64,000 bases of DNA, from contig NZ_BDBX01000033.1 of assembly GCF_001613205.1 (NCBI RefSeq), forward strand, positions 105,434-169,433, given 5' to 3'. Both the position numbers and the translations under genes were made by a program. Below are positions 33,975 through 42,128 of the stretch, piece after piece (positions within the stretch are counted from its first letter, which is position 1; each line of letters starts with the position of its first letter). The notes under the pieces are model-generated. The model saw only the letters and a program-made list of their open reading frames with translations. It made no database searches and was not told the DNA's origin. This DNA comes from Nocardia sienata NBRC 100364 (GTDB lineage Bacteria; Actinomycetota; Actinomycetes; Mycobacteriales; Mycobacteriaceae).

Positions 33975-34841
33975 CTATCCCGTGAAGCTGATCGCCGAGT
34001 CGAATCCCCACAGCAGGAGGGTCAGCACCATATCGATGGCGATGATGGCGACGAAACTGGCGCGCACGGCCCGGCCCGAGGCGATACCGACGCCTTCGGG
34101 CCCGCCGGTGGCGAAGAAGCCGTAGTAGCTGTGCACACAGATCACCACGGTGCCGAAGACGGCGACCTTCACCGTCGCCGCGACGATGTCGAATCCGGCT
34201 ATGAACTGGAAGAAGTAGTGGTCGTACACGCCGGCGGACTGGCCGTGCACCAGGGTGATCAGGCCGCGGCAGGCGAAATACGAACCGATCAGCGCGATCA
34301 GGAAGGTCGGCACGATGGCGATGGCCCCGGCGATGACCCGGGTGGTCACCACGAACGGTACCGACCGCAGACCCAGTGCCTCGATGGCGTCGATCTCCTC
34401 GGAGATCCGCATCGAACCGATCTCCGCGGTGATCCGGCAGCCGGCCTGCGCGGCGAATCCCACCGCGGCGGCGATGGGGGCCAGCTCGCGCGTGGTCGCG
34501 AACGCCGAGACGATACCGGTGACCGGCCCCATTCCCAGCATGTCCAGGGTGGCGAACGATTCCACGCCGATCGACGCGCCGATCACCAGACCCAGCACGA
34601 TCATCATGGGCACGGTCCCACCGCCGACGATCACCGAACCGCGGCCCCAGGTCATATCGGTGATGACGCGCAGGGTTTCGGCCCGATAGCGCTTCAACGC
34701 CAGCGGGATCGAGGACAGCACCTGCCAGCAGAACACCACCACGAAGCCGAGCGAATCGACCGCGCCCAGGATCCGGCTGCCGCGCCGGAAGTACCGCGCC
34801 AGGAATCCGAGCCCTTTCGGGGCGTAGGAGGTCGCGGCCAT
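33975..34841 (-). CDS. yrbEB: YrbE/MlaE-family permease B of the mce system
   Basis: This 288-aa protein has five to six transmembrane helices and the MlaE signatures IVLGLVIGASIGVES, VTGIVSAFATTRELAPIAAAVGFAAQAGCRITAEIGSMRISEEIDAIEALG. It is the second half of the inner-membrane permease that accepts lipid from the MCE tunnel with an unlinked Mkl ATPase. ATG 34841 shares its A with the yrbEA stop; the longer open frame upstream lies in yrbEA. Confidence 0.94.
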   Translation of the reverse strand: MAATSYAPKGLGFLARYFRRGSRILGAVDSLGFVVVFCWQVLSSIPLALKRYRAETLRVITDMTWGRGSVIVGGGTVPMMIVLGLVIGASIGVESFATLDMLGMGPVTGIVSAFATTRELAPIAAAVGFAAQAGCRITAEIGSMRISEEIDAIEALGLRSVPFVVTTRVIAGAIAIVPTFLIALIGSYFACRGLITLVHGQSAGVYDHYFFQFIAGFDIVAATVKVAVFGTVVICVHSYYGFFATGGPEGVGIASGRAVRASFVAIIAIDMVLTLLLWGFDSAISFTG

Positions 34842-35728
34842 CACGCCAGCCTGGTCGGGAGGAACATGGCGGTCACCTGGGTCATGGCCAGATTCACGAT
34901 GACGATCGACACGACCGACAGCACCACCGCGGCGTTCACCGCGTCGGCGACACCGCGCGGCCCGCCCTTGGCCTCCAGACCGCGCTGGCAGGCGATGATC
35001 ACCACCAGGAATCCGAAGATGAGTGCCTTGAGCAGCGAAACCCAGACGTCGGCGGCGGTGGTGAAGGAACCGAAGGTCGCCCAGTAGGAACCGGGCGTCA
35101 CACCCTGCCCGCCGATCGCGACCAGGTATCCGGCGATGACACCGACGAAGATCACCAGAATATTGAGCAGCGGCGCGACCAGCAGCATCGCCACCATCCG
35201 GGGAATCACCAGCCGGTGCACCGGGCTGATACCCATGGTGTGCAGGGCGTCGATCTCCTCGCGGATCGTGCGGGCGCCGAGGTCGGCCGCGATGGCCGCG
35301 GCCCCCGCGCCGCCGAGCAGGAATCCGGTGGCCATGGGCGCGCCCTGTTTGATGACGCCGAGGCCGCCGGTGGCGCCGAGCAGCGAATCGGCGCCGAGGT
35401 TGTGGATGAGATTGCCGACCTGTACCGACACGATCACCCCGAACGGGATCGCCATCAGGATCGCCGGGAAGGCGGTGACCGTGACCAGCCGCCATGCCTG
35501 GATCAGCATCTCTTGCCACTGGAACCGGCCGCGCACCACATCCGACGCCGCGCCGGTGACCGATTCCCGGGCCATACCGACCGCGCGGCCGAAGGTGCGC
35601 AGCGAGGAAACAATGGTGCCCGAGAAATTCTGCTGGACGATTTCTCGCGCGGAGGGTTTTCGCGAGAGTTCGGCGGAATCGGATCGGGCCACGGAATCGA
35701 TCGCCGCGGTATGGCGCTCGGAGTTCAT
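34841..35728 (-). CDS. yrbEA: YrbE/MlaE-family permease A of the mce system
   Basis: This 295-aa first gene of the operon has a hydrophilic N-terminus of about 60 residues, then MlaE helices with FPAILMAIPFGVIVSVQVG, GAPMATGFLLGGAGAAAIAADLGARTIREEIDALHTMGI. ATG 35728 is my choice because a 17-codon open frame with a better ribosome site ends across it (ATGA). In-frame ATG 35803 and TTG 35812 would add 25 or 28 residues and cannot be excluded. Confidence 0.92.
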   Translation of the reverse strand: MNSERHTAAIDSVARSDSAELSRKPSAREIVQQNFSGTIVSSLRTFGRAVGMARESVTGAASDVVRGRFQWQEMLIQAWRLVTVTAFPAILMAIPFGVIVSVQVGNLIHNLGADSLLGATGGLGVIKQGAPMATGFLLGGAGAAAIAADLGARTIREEIDALHTMGISPVHRLVIPRMVAMLLVAPLLNILVIFVGVIAGYLVAIGGQGVTPGSYWATFGSFTTAADVWVSLLKALIFGFLVVIIACQRGLEAKGGPRGVADAVNAAVVLSVVSIVIVNLAMTQVTAMFLPTRLA

Positions 35729-35778
35729 GGCCGAGATCCAGGTACCGCTCTCGCGGGACGGATTGTTGCGGAATTCAT
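35725..35778 (-). other. possible 17-codon upstream ORF coupled to yrbEA
   Basis: ATG 35778 follows GGAGAG by 9 nt and encodes MNSATIRPARAVPGSRP. Its stop overlaps the yrbEA ATG at 35728 (ATGA), the same coupling used throughout this operon. It may act as a leader ORF. Confidence 0.35.
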
Positions 35779-35944
35779 GCGTGTGATCTCTCCGGTCCGG
35801 CATCGATGCCAACGGAGAGGAAGCTAATCGTTACGCGCGGTGACGGACAAATCCGCGAGGGTGTGACAGTGAACACGACAAAGCGGCCGCGCACATCAAT
35901 TTCTGGAGATGACGCGACCGGTCACAAGAATATTCACATTGAAT

Positions 35945-35958
35945 TAGAACGCGTTTCA
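35945..35958. promoter_or_regulatory. KstR-like box upstream of the mce operon
   Basis: TAGAACGCGTTTCA fits the published KstR consensus TnnAACnnGTTnnA at all fixed positions. It lies about 220 nt upstream of yrbEA in AT-rich DNA. KstR represses sterol catabolism and mce4 in mycobacteria. One match to a short consensus can occur by chance. Confidence 0.4.
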
Positions 35959-35982
35959 TCGAACGAACCGTGCGGTGCGCAC

Positions 35983-36000
35983 GAATATTCGCGAATATTC
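35983..36000. promoter_or_regulatory. 18-bp palindrome GAATATTC-GC-GAATATTC
   Basis: A perfect palindrome, itself two copies of the palindrome GAATATTC, lies directly 3' of the nitroreductase-like gene and upstream of the mce operon. A third GAATATTC lies at 35928-35935. Such AT-rich sites are rare in this DNA and may bind a regulator. Confidence 0.4.
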
Positions 36001-36378
36001 TCAGCCGTCCAAATCGACACGGATCGTCAGCAGATCGGTACCCATGGCCCGTACCGCGGCACTGTTGCCACGCGGTAGCGAAGACAACCTGCGAACCGGG
36101 TCGTCGTCGGGCAGCAGGTGCGCGGTGCCGGGCAGCCATTCACCACGCAACCGCACCCGGACCCGGTTGTCCGCGCGGATATTGCGCACATAATCCGAGC
36201 GGTCACCGAACTCGGAGACGAACCAGAACTCGTTACCGGTCCGCCGGCCGCCGACCGGCACGACCCGGGGCGCTCCGCTGACCCGGCCCGTGGTCTCCAG
36301 CAGCTGCTGCGCCGACCGTTTCCGGTTCAGCGGATTGGCCACATGCCGCTGCACTGTGGTGACGATGCGATGTTTCAT
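36001..36378 (-). CDS. deazaflavin (F420)-dependent nitroreductase-like protein
   Basis: This 125-aa split-barrel protein is like Ddn: LLETTGRVSGAPRVVPVGG, FWFVSEFGDRSDYVRNIRADNRVRVRLRGEW and GTAHLLPDDDP are the family's F420-binding and core motifs. It uses reduced F420 to reduce quinones, nitro compounds or other substrates near the membrane. ATG 36378 is used (AGGCG upstream); ATG 36396 is an alternative. The gene is divergent from the PhoU-like gene. Confidence 0.88.
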   Translation of the reverse strand: MKHRIVTTVQRHVANPLNRKRSAQQLLETTGRVSGAPRVVPVGGRRTGNEFWFVSEFGDRSDYVRNIRADNRVRVRLRGEWLPGTAHLLPDDDPVRRLSSLPRGNSAAVRAMGTDLLTIRVDLDG

Positions 36379-36483
36379 ACGTCGCCTGTCGATCATGTGG
36401 CGACGGTAACACCGGCGCCCCCGACGCGCCCGTAAGGCGCCCGGCCGAAGCAATCGTCGGATCATTCGACCGGAGCACGCGCC

Positions 36484-37179
36484 ATGGGCGACAATTCCCC
36501 CGTGCGAACTCAGTTCACCAACGAGCTCGTCGCGTTGACAGCGGATCTGACACAGATGTGCCGTATCACCCATGAAGCGGCCGAACGTGTGACCGATGCC
36601 GTCGTCGGGGCCGACCTCGCCGCGACCTACGAGGTCTTCGCCCTCGACGAACGACTGCAGGCCATGTACGGCGCCTGCGAAGCGCGCACCGTCGTGCTCC
36701 TGGCGCTACAGGCACCGGTCGCGCGCGATCTACGCCATGTGGTGACCGCGATCCAGATCGCCGGTGAACTGTCCCGGATCGGCCGGCTGTTCAGCCGGGT
36801 GGCCGATCAGGTGTACCAAGCCCACCCGGACCCCATCGCCGGACCGCCGATCCTCGACGTACTGGCACAGATGGCCGGCCTCACCGCCGAATGCACCGCC
36901 CGGGCCCAGCGCGCCGTCACCCGCGGCCGGCACACGCCCGCCGAGGACACAGGGGCCGACACCATGCAGACACTGAACCAGAAACTGCACAACGCGTTGG
37001 CCTCGACCGGGGACGCCGCCACCGAGACCACGATCACGCTGGCCCTCGTCGGTCACAAACTGGCCCGGACCCTGGACCACACCGAACGCATAGAACGATT
37101 GATCCATTTCCTGGATACCGGTGTCCCGCCGACCGCCCAGATCCGCACCGACGACGCGGACGCCGATATCGCCGAATAA
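36484..37179 (+). CDS. phoU: PhoU-domain protein
   Basis: This 231-aa all-helical protein has two PhoU three-helix bundles: VRTQFTNELVALTADLTQMC, DLRHVVTAIQIAGELSRIGRL in the first, and ALVGHKLARTLDHTERI in the second. PhoU restrains Pst phosphate uptake and PhoR signalling. No pst or phoB/R genes lie nearby. The true start may be GTG 36502, which gives the typical MRTxF N-terminus. The 14 C-terminal residues are Asp-rich and unusual. Confidence 0.88.
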   Translation: MGDNSPVRTQFTNELVALTADLTQMCRITHEAAERVTDAVVGADLAATYEVFALDERLQAMYGACEARTVVLLALQAPVARDLRHVVTAIQIAGELSRIGRLFSRVADQVYQAHPDPIAGPPILDVLAQMAGLTAECTARAQRAVTRGRHTPAEDTGADTMQTLNQKLHNALASTGDAATETTITLALVGHKLARTLDHTERIERLIHFLDTGVPPTAQIRTDDADADIAE

Positions 37180-37736
37180 CGCCGCAGCCCCTCGCCCGCG
37201 CCCGCTCGCTCCCAATCATGGGAATTCCCTATGCTTTTCATCTGACGGCGGATCGGTGTACACCCGGAGCCGGAATACCGGCCCACTGCGGCCACTACAG
37301 CTTCATATCGAGAACCGGCCGGATCGCATCCGGCCCCCTGAACGTCACGGCGAGCGCACCGGTGCGGAAAGACCTCGGGTCTCCCCCTCATCAAGCCCCG
37401 CGGTGCGTCGCGACCGCCGGTCCGGACAACCGGCCCGCGACTCGCGCCGGATACAGCGCCCTCGCTCGTGACACGCCCACCCCCGAGTCGGCGCCGGCAC
37501 GGCGACTCGGGGGTGGTGCCCTTCCGGAGGAAGGAATACCCCGCTCCCCCATCGGGTACTCCCGCTCAGGTATGCCGAATATCACACCGGACAGTAACTT
37601 TCGGTTAGCTGACCGGCCGGTAGCTTGACGCTCGGCACATCCCGGTACCTCGGCAAGGAATCTCGTTGAAGCGCACAGCAAATGAACACCAAGCGGGCAT
37701 CGCGCCCCTCTCCCATCGATTCGCGGAGGTCCGGCG
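37180..37736. other. 557-nt gene-free stretch with a strong hairpin
   Basis: No plausible gene is seen between the PhoU-like and HNH-lipoprotein genes. It contains the perfect inverted repeat at 37477-37516 and, further right, a less GC-rich stretch around 37575-37660 with a TTGACG hexamer that may hold the promoter of the lipoprotein gene. A structured leader RNA is possible; I could not match it to a known riboswitch. Confidence 0.5.
37477..37516. terminator. 14-bp perfect inverted repeat, terminator or leader hairpin
   Basis: CCACCCCCGAGTCG and CGACTCGGGGGTGG pair perfectly around a 12-nt GC-rich loop. It stands 298 nt after the PhoU gene and 220 nt before the lipoprotein gene. Confidence 0.5.
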
Positions 37737-38525
37737 ATGAACTCGCTGCTTTCTGCCCTGCCCGCCCCGGCCCGCAGGTTCGCCGCCCTTGTCGTGCCCG
37801 TGCTGATAGCGATAGCCCTGGTCGCGGGTTTTCTGCTGCAGGGCTGTGCACCCAGCCCGACCGACCCCGCCGCCGGCGCCGCGAAATCGGTTGCCGGTAC
37901 CGCCGCCGAGATACGGTCCGCGCTCGACAAGCTGCCGGTGAAGGCCGAGGTCGGGATGGCCGGATACAGCCGGGAGAAGTTCCCGCACTGGGACAACAAC
38001 GAACCCGAACACGGTTTCGGTCCGGAGTTCGCCCAATACCTCAAATGCACCACCCGCGAGGTCATGATGCTGCGCGATGCCACCGGCGAGGTGAGCCTCG
38101 ATCCGAAGACCTGCGATCTGAAGATCGGTAAGGACGGCGGCTGGCAGGACGCCTACGGCGTCATGGACAGCAAGACCGGGAAGCTCAAGCCGTACAAGTT
38201 CATCGTCGAGGCCAAGAGTGTCGACGCCGAGCACATCGTGCCCCTCGCCGAGGCCTGGCGTTCGGGGGCCAAGGACCTCGACACCGACACCCGGCGCCGG
38301 ATCGCCAACGACGCGCTGAACCTCATCGCCTCAGATCCGTCGGCCAACCGTTCCAAGGGCGACCAGGACGCGGCGCACTACCTGCCGCCGGGAAGCTTCC
38401 GGTGTGGCTATGTCTCGCATTACGTCCAGGTCAAGTTAAAGTACGGCCTGAGTGTTGACCCAGAGGAACAGACCGCACTGCGCACCGCGGTGGACGACTG
38501 CGTCGAACGGGGTGAGTTCAAATAG
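37737..38525 (+). CDS. secreted HNH/DUF1524 nuclease lipoprotein
   Basis: This 262-aa protein has an N-terminal hydrophobic segment with a lipobox-like LLQGC at about residues 34-38, suggesting export and lipid anchoring. The C-terminal half is a DUF1524/GmrSD-type HNH domain: VDAEHIVPLAEAWRSGA, RRIANDALNLIASDPSANRSKGDQDAAHYLPP and CGYVSHYVQVK. The His in AEH, the Asn residues and the paired cysteines fit secreted nucleases that degrade extracellular DNA. A small acidic protein is encoded just downstream. Confidence 0.86.
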   Translation: MNSLLSALPAPARRFAALVVPVLIAIALVAGFLLQGCAPSPTDPAAGAAKSVAGTAAEIRSALDKLPVKAEVGMAGYSREKFPHWDNNEPEHGFGPEFAQYLKCTTREVMMLRDATGEVSLDPKTCDLKIGKDGGWQDAYGVMDSKTGKLKPYKFIVEAKSVDAEHIVPLAEAWRSGAKDLDTDTRRRIANDALNLIASDPSANRSKGDQDAAHYLPPGSFRCGYVSHYVQVKLKYGLSVDPEEQTALRTAVDDCVERGEFK

Positions 38526-38557
38526 CCGAAGTCATCGAGTTACCCGCCTCGGCATCG

Positions 38558-38785
38558 GTGATGACCCGGGAAGCCGGCACCATCTCCGGCGATCTCGACA
38601 TCACCGTCGATCCCGAGGGCTTCGGCCTCGTCCGCTACCGGGAGACCGAGGACTGGTACGCGATCGGCAATCTGGACGACGACGAGCCGCGGACCTGGAA
38701 ATCGGTCGCGGAACTCGAGGAAGCGATAGTGAAGGGCATCGGGGCACGCGACGCCGCGGGAAACACGATCCCCTTCGAATGCTGA
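38558..38785 (+). CDS. small acidic protein downstream of the nuclease gene
   Basis: This 75-aa protein starts at GTG 38558 or ATG 38561. It has TISGDLDITVDPEGFGLVRYRETEDWYAIG, a beta-rich core, and an acidic helix WKSVAELEEAIVKGI. The frame is open for 14 more codons back into the nuclease stop, and those codons also read like protein, but no canonical start is there. I know no family. It lies 32 nt after the nuclease gene and ends in a strong shared terminator. Confidence 0.6.
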   Translation: MMTREAGTISGDLDITVDPEGFGLVRYRETEDWYAIGNLDDDEPRTWKSVAELEEAIVKGIGARDAAGNTIPFEC

Positions 38786-38791
38786 CGACCG

Positions 38792-38838
38792 GCCGGACGG
38801 CCCGGCGGCGAGCCACCCTCGCCGCCGGGCCGTTCGGC
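38792..38838. terminator. bidirectional terminator
   Basis: A 21-nt arm at 38792-38812 pairs with 38818-38838 with a single G-U position, around a 5-nt CCACC loop. It sits between the small acidic gene and the convergent monooxygenase gene and should stop transcription from both sides. Confidence 0.85.
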
Positions 38839-40046
38839 TACCGGGCCGAGGCCGGGGTGCGGAGCACCGGCTCGTCCCAGGCGATCCGGTAGCGCTGCTC
38901 GATGGCGACCGTCTTCTCCGGTTTCATCACCGTGCGCGCCAGGACGGGCATCAGCCACTGCATCATCCTGCGGGCCACCGGTCCGGGCGTCTTACTGTGA
39001 TTGATCCTGGCCGCGCGGGCTGCCACACCTTCCACCCGGGCACGGCGCAAGGTCTCGTAGGCCGTGAACGCTTCGGCCGGTTCGGGGATGTCCCGCAGGC
39101 ACCGAGCCAGTTCGATCGCACTCTCGATCGCCAGCGACGCACCCTGGCCGGAACTGTTCGACGGCGCGTGCACCGCGTCGCCCACCAGTACCATTCGCCC
39201 CCGGTGCCAGTGCGGAACCGGCGGCATGGTGTGCAACGCGCCCACGGTCTCCAGCTGGTCGGCGGTGGTGGCCCGGGCCAGTTGCCCGCCCGGCGTGTCG
39301 TCGCCGTAGGTCTCGCGCAGCACTTCCAGCCAATGCTCGGCGGGTATCCGGCGCGCGTCGGTGAGCGAGAGGTATTCCTTGCTGGGCAGGTTCGCCCCCC
39401 AGCCGACCCGGCCGGGACCGACGCTCCAGTACAGGTAGTAGGCCCGCGAACCGTAGGCGAAAACTATAGTGCCGGGTTCGATATCGACCGCGCAGTCCAC
39501 GGTCGCGCCGAAACCGAGCATCCCGGTGTATTCGGGGCCCGGTGCCGCCGGATCGATCAGCCCCCGGACGGTGGAGCGGATTCCGTCCGCGCCGATGAGC
39601 ACATCGGCGGTGGCGGTACTCCCGTCGGTGAACCGGGCGAGCACGCCGTCGGCGGTCTGCTCCGCCGAGGCCAACCGCTTGCCGAATTCGACCGGCACCC
39701 CGGCGGCCACCGCCCGCTCGTGCAGGGTGCGGTGTAGTTCGCCACGATCGACCAGTTGCAGCGGCGGCTGATCACCCAGCACGGGCATGTCCAGCAGCTT
39801 TGCGCCGACCGACAGCGCCATCCGCGGGATGGGTACGGCGATATCGCGGACCGCGTCCCCGGCTCCGATCACATCCAGAGCGGCGACACCGTTCGGCGCC
39901 AGGGCGAGGCCGCTGCCGATCGTGTACGCGGGGCTCGGATAGGCCTCGTAGACGCGGGCATCGATACCCGCTTTGTGCAGTGCGGTGGCCACCACGGGCC
40001 CCGCGATTCCGCCGCCGATCACCAGGGCGGTCGCTGTTGCGGACAT
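38838..40046 (-). CDS. FAD-dependent monooxygenase (PHBH-type)
   Basis: This 402-aa flavoprotein hydroxylase has N-terminal FAD motif VIGGGIAGPVVATAL, the mid-sequence DVLIGADGIRSTVR (DG fingerprint) and the C-terminal GDAVHAPSNSSGQGASLAIE. Such enzymes hydroxylate aromatic compounds or modify tetracyclines and other metabolites with NAD(P)H and O2. A PadR regulator lies upstream on the same strand. A GGAGTACTCC palindrome overlaps its ribosome-binding region. Confidence 0.9.
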   Translation of the reverse strand: MSATATALVIGGGIAGPVVATALHKAGIDARVYEAYPSPAYTIGSGLALAPNGVAALDVIGAGDAVRDIAVPIPRMALSVGAKLLDMPVLGDQPPLQLVDRGELHRTLHERAVAAGVPVEFGKRLASAEQTADGVLARFTDGSTATADVLIGADGIRSTVRGLIDPAAPGPEYTGMLGFGATVDCAVDIEPGTIVFAYGSRAYYLYWSVGPGRVGWGANLPSKEYLSLTDARRIPAEHWLEVLRETYGDDTPGGQLARATTADQLETVGALHTMPPVPHWHRGRMVLVGDAVHAPSNSSGQGASLAIESAIELARCLRDIPEPAEAFTAYETLRRARVEGVAARAARINHSKTPGPVARRMMQWLMPVLARTVMKPEKTVAIEQRYRIAWDEPVLRTPASAR

Positions 40047-40274
40047 GGGAGTACTCCTCGGGAGTTCGAATCGACGCCGCCGACCCGCGGCGGCACGGTC
40101 CGCGAACCTCGCGGTCCGGACCGTTTCCTTGCCGAACCACCCCGGCGTCCACCCACCCGGTTATCCTGTGTTCTGCCAAACTCGTGGCCGGGTGTGCGTG
40201 CGCGCGGGCACGGTCCGAGACGGTGATCCGAGCTCGATGGTGGTGTTGCCGCACCTCCATCGGGCCCGGTTGGT

Positions 40275-40934
40275 TCACTGATCCGTCGTGCTATCAGCCC
40301 CCTCCACGTAGGCGCGAGCGCGCGCGCTGTCCACACCCGGTCCGTTCCGGTGCCAGGCCCGCCATTCCGCCAGATCGGGAAAAGTTCCCTCGACCAGCTC
40401 GGTGCGCAACGCCCTGGTCCACTCCGCTTCGGCCTCGAGCACGGCGAGCCCGTACTCGGATTCGATCAGGAACAGCCGGGGCAAGGTGTCGGCGAGCTCG
40501 GCGAACTCGGCGCGCACCTGCGCGATCTGCTCGTCGAGCACGGCCAGCCGGCGGCCCAGCAGCTCGGCCACGTCCTCCGGCGGCAGCACCGCCAGAATCG
40601 ACAGGCCCGCGACGAACCGGCCGCGTTCGGGTTCCGGTTCCGCGATCAGCTCCCGGGTCCAGTCCACGAGTTCGCGACGTCCGGCGGCGGTGATCCGATA
40701 GATCACCCGCTCCGGCCGCGCCCCCGCACGCTCACTGCCCACCACCTCGAGAAAACCGGCCTTCGCCAGATTCTGCACAACCGTGTACAGCGACCCCCAT
40801 TTGATATCGAGGTCCCGGTCTTTGCCGTATTCACGCAGCCGGGCCGCGATCTGATACCGGTGCATGGCTTCGTCCTGCATCACCGCGAGCACCGCGAGGG
40901 CCAGCAGATTGCCGACCTTGCGTTTCTTCGCCAT
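40275..40934 (-). CDS. PadR-family transcriptional regulator
   Basis: This 219-aa protein has an N-terminal winged helix (LLALAVLAVMQDEAMHRYQIAARLRE, IKWGSLYTVVQNLAKAGFLEVVGSE) and a C-terminal Vir_act_alpha_C-like coiled-coil region (about 115-195) for dimerisation. It precedes the FAD monooxygenase gene by 228 nt on the same strand and may control it and itself. An AT-rich inverted repeat lies just upstream of its start. Confidence 0.9.
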   Translation of the reverse strand: MAKKRKVGNLLALAVLAVMQDEAMHRYQIAARLREYGKDRDLDIKWGSLYTVVQNLAKAGFLEVVGSERAGARPERVIYRITAAGRRELVDWTRELIAEPEPERGRFVAGLSILAVLPPEDVAELLGRRLAVLDEQIAQVRAEFAELADTLPRLFLIESEYGLAVLEAEAEWTRALRTELVEGTFPDLAEWRAWHRNGPGVDSARARAYVEGADSTTDQ

Positions 40935-40957
40935 ACACCCTCCTTACTCGCCTACGA

Positions 40958-40977
40958 ATATACGTTGACGAGTATAT
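40958..40977. promoter_or_regulatory. candidate PadR operator
   Basis: ATATAC-N8-GTATAT is a symmetric AT-rich repeat in very GC-rich surroundings, 24 nt upstream of the padR start. PadR sites often have ATAC...GTAT arms. It may also overlap the promoter -10. Confidence 0.5.
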
Positions 40978-41074
40978 GGGCGGCAAGAGATCGATCCCGG
41001 TTTCCCTGTCAACCGGGCTATGTGACGCCTTCGCCGTCGAGACCGAGCGCGGCCCGTCGGGGAGGGGCCGGTCG

Positions 41075-41422
41075 CTACGAAGTCTCCACCGTGTCGGCGA
41101 CCAGGGATGCGGGCGCCGCCAGCCGCCACGAATCCAGGACTATGTCGCGCATTTCGTCCAGATCGTCCAGCGCCGCGAGCCGTACCCGGACCCACGGGTT
41201 GTTCGCCTCGTGCCCGGCGATCCAGAATTTGCCCGGTTCGGCCTGCACCAGTTCGTCGCGGTCGACGACCGGGCAGCGCACCGCCATCGAGGTCTCGTCC
41301 TCGGGCAGGGTGAGGAACAGCCGGCGCTCCACCTTGAATACCGGCATACCCCAGGCGAACTCTTCGGTCGTGGCCGGGAGGGCCAGGGCATAGGAGCGGA
41401 CATCGTCCCCGGTGGCGGTCAT
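41075..41422 (-). CDS. MmcQ/YjbR (DUF419) family protein
   Basis: This 115-aa protein has the YjbR fold: DDVRSYALALPATTEEFAWGMPVFKVERRLFLTL and a C-terminal ELVQAEPGKFWIAGHEANNPWVRVRL. These are small DNA-binding-like proteins without a proven role. ATG 41422 is taken because conserved sequence begins there; the longer frame adds 19 Arg-rich residues. Confidence 0.85.
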   Translation of the reverse strand: MTATGDDVRSYALALPATTEEFAWGMPVFKVERRLFLTLPEDETSMAVRCPVVDRDELVQAEPGKFWIAGHEANNPWVRVRLAALDDLDEMRDIVLDSWRLAAPASLVADTVETS

Positions 41423-41525
41423 GACCGTGATTCTGCCCGTCGCCGGTGACAAGTTCACCCGCCGTGGGACCGTTCGCACACCTCGGAGTCGGCTTCCGCG
41501 GCAGCCGAAGATCGTGGGCTCGCCC

Positions 41526-42101
41526 TCAGGCGCCGGCCCTGACCACGGCCCCGGAGAGCTCCACCCCTGCCCGGTTCAGTTCGTCCAGAGCTTTCTCGAT
41601 GGCCTCCGGTGCGACGCCGGCGGTGAGACCGAGCAGGATCCGCGTGGTGAAACCGGCGGCGACGGCATCCAGTGCGGTCGCCCGGACACAGTGGTCGGTG
41701 GCGATACCGGCGACGTCGACCGCGCCGATATCGCGGGCCCGTAACCACTCGGTGAGGGTTTCCCCGGCCGTCGACGCGCCCTCGAATCCCGAGTAGGCGG
41801 CCGAATACTCACCCTTGGAGAAGACCTCCTGCACCGCGGCGGTATCGAATTGCGGAGGGAAATCGGCCCCCGGGGTGCCGACCCGGCAGTGCGGCGGCCA
41901 GCTGTCCACATAGTCGGGTGTCTCGGAGAAATGGGCGCCCGGATCGATGTGGTAATCGCGCGTGGCCACCACCGCGTCGTATCGGTTCTCCGCCAGATAT
42001 TCGCTGATCAACTCCGCGACGCGGGCGCCACCGGATACGGCCAGCGCTCCGCCCTCGCAGAAATCGTTCTGCACATCCACCACGATCAGCGCGCGTTTCA
42101 T
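41526..42101 (-). CDS. pncA: nicotinamidase/pyrazinamidase
   Basis: This 191-aa isochorismatase-fold enzyme hydrolyses nicotinamide to nicotinic acid and, where susceptible, activates pyrazinamide. The triad is Asp9, Lys96 and Cys138 (VVDVQNDF, FSKGEY, ATDHC); metal ligands are Asp49, His51, His57 and His71. It lies 27 nt after pncB, whose product uses nicotinic acid, so the two form a salvage operon for NAD. Confidence 0.95.
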   Translation of the reverse strand: MKRALIVVDVQNDFCEGGALAVSGGARVAELISEYLAENRYDAVVATRDYHIDPGAHFSETPDYVDSWPPHCRVGTPGADFPPQFDTAAVQEVFSKGEYSAAYSGFEGASTAGETLTEWLRARDIGAVDVAGIATDHCVRATALDAVAAGFTTRILLGLTAGVAPEAIEKALDELNRAGVELSGAVVRAGA

Positions 42102-42128
42102 AGTTTCAGTCTCCTCGCGTACGCCCGG

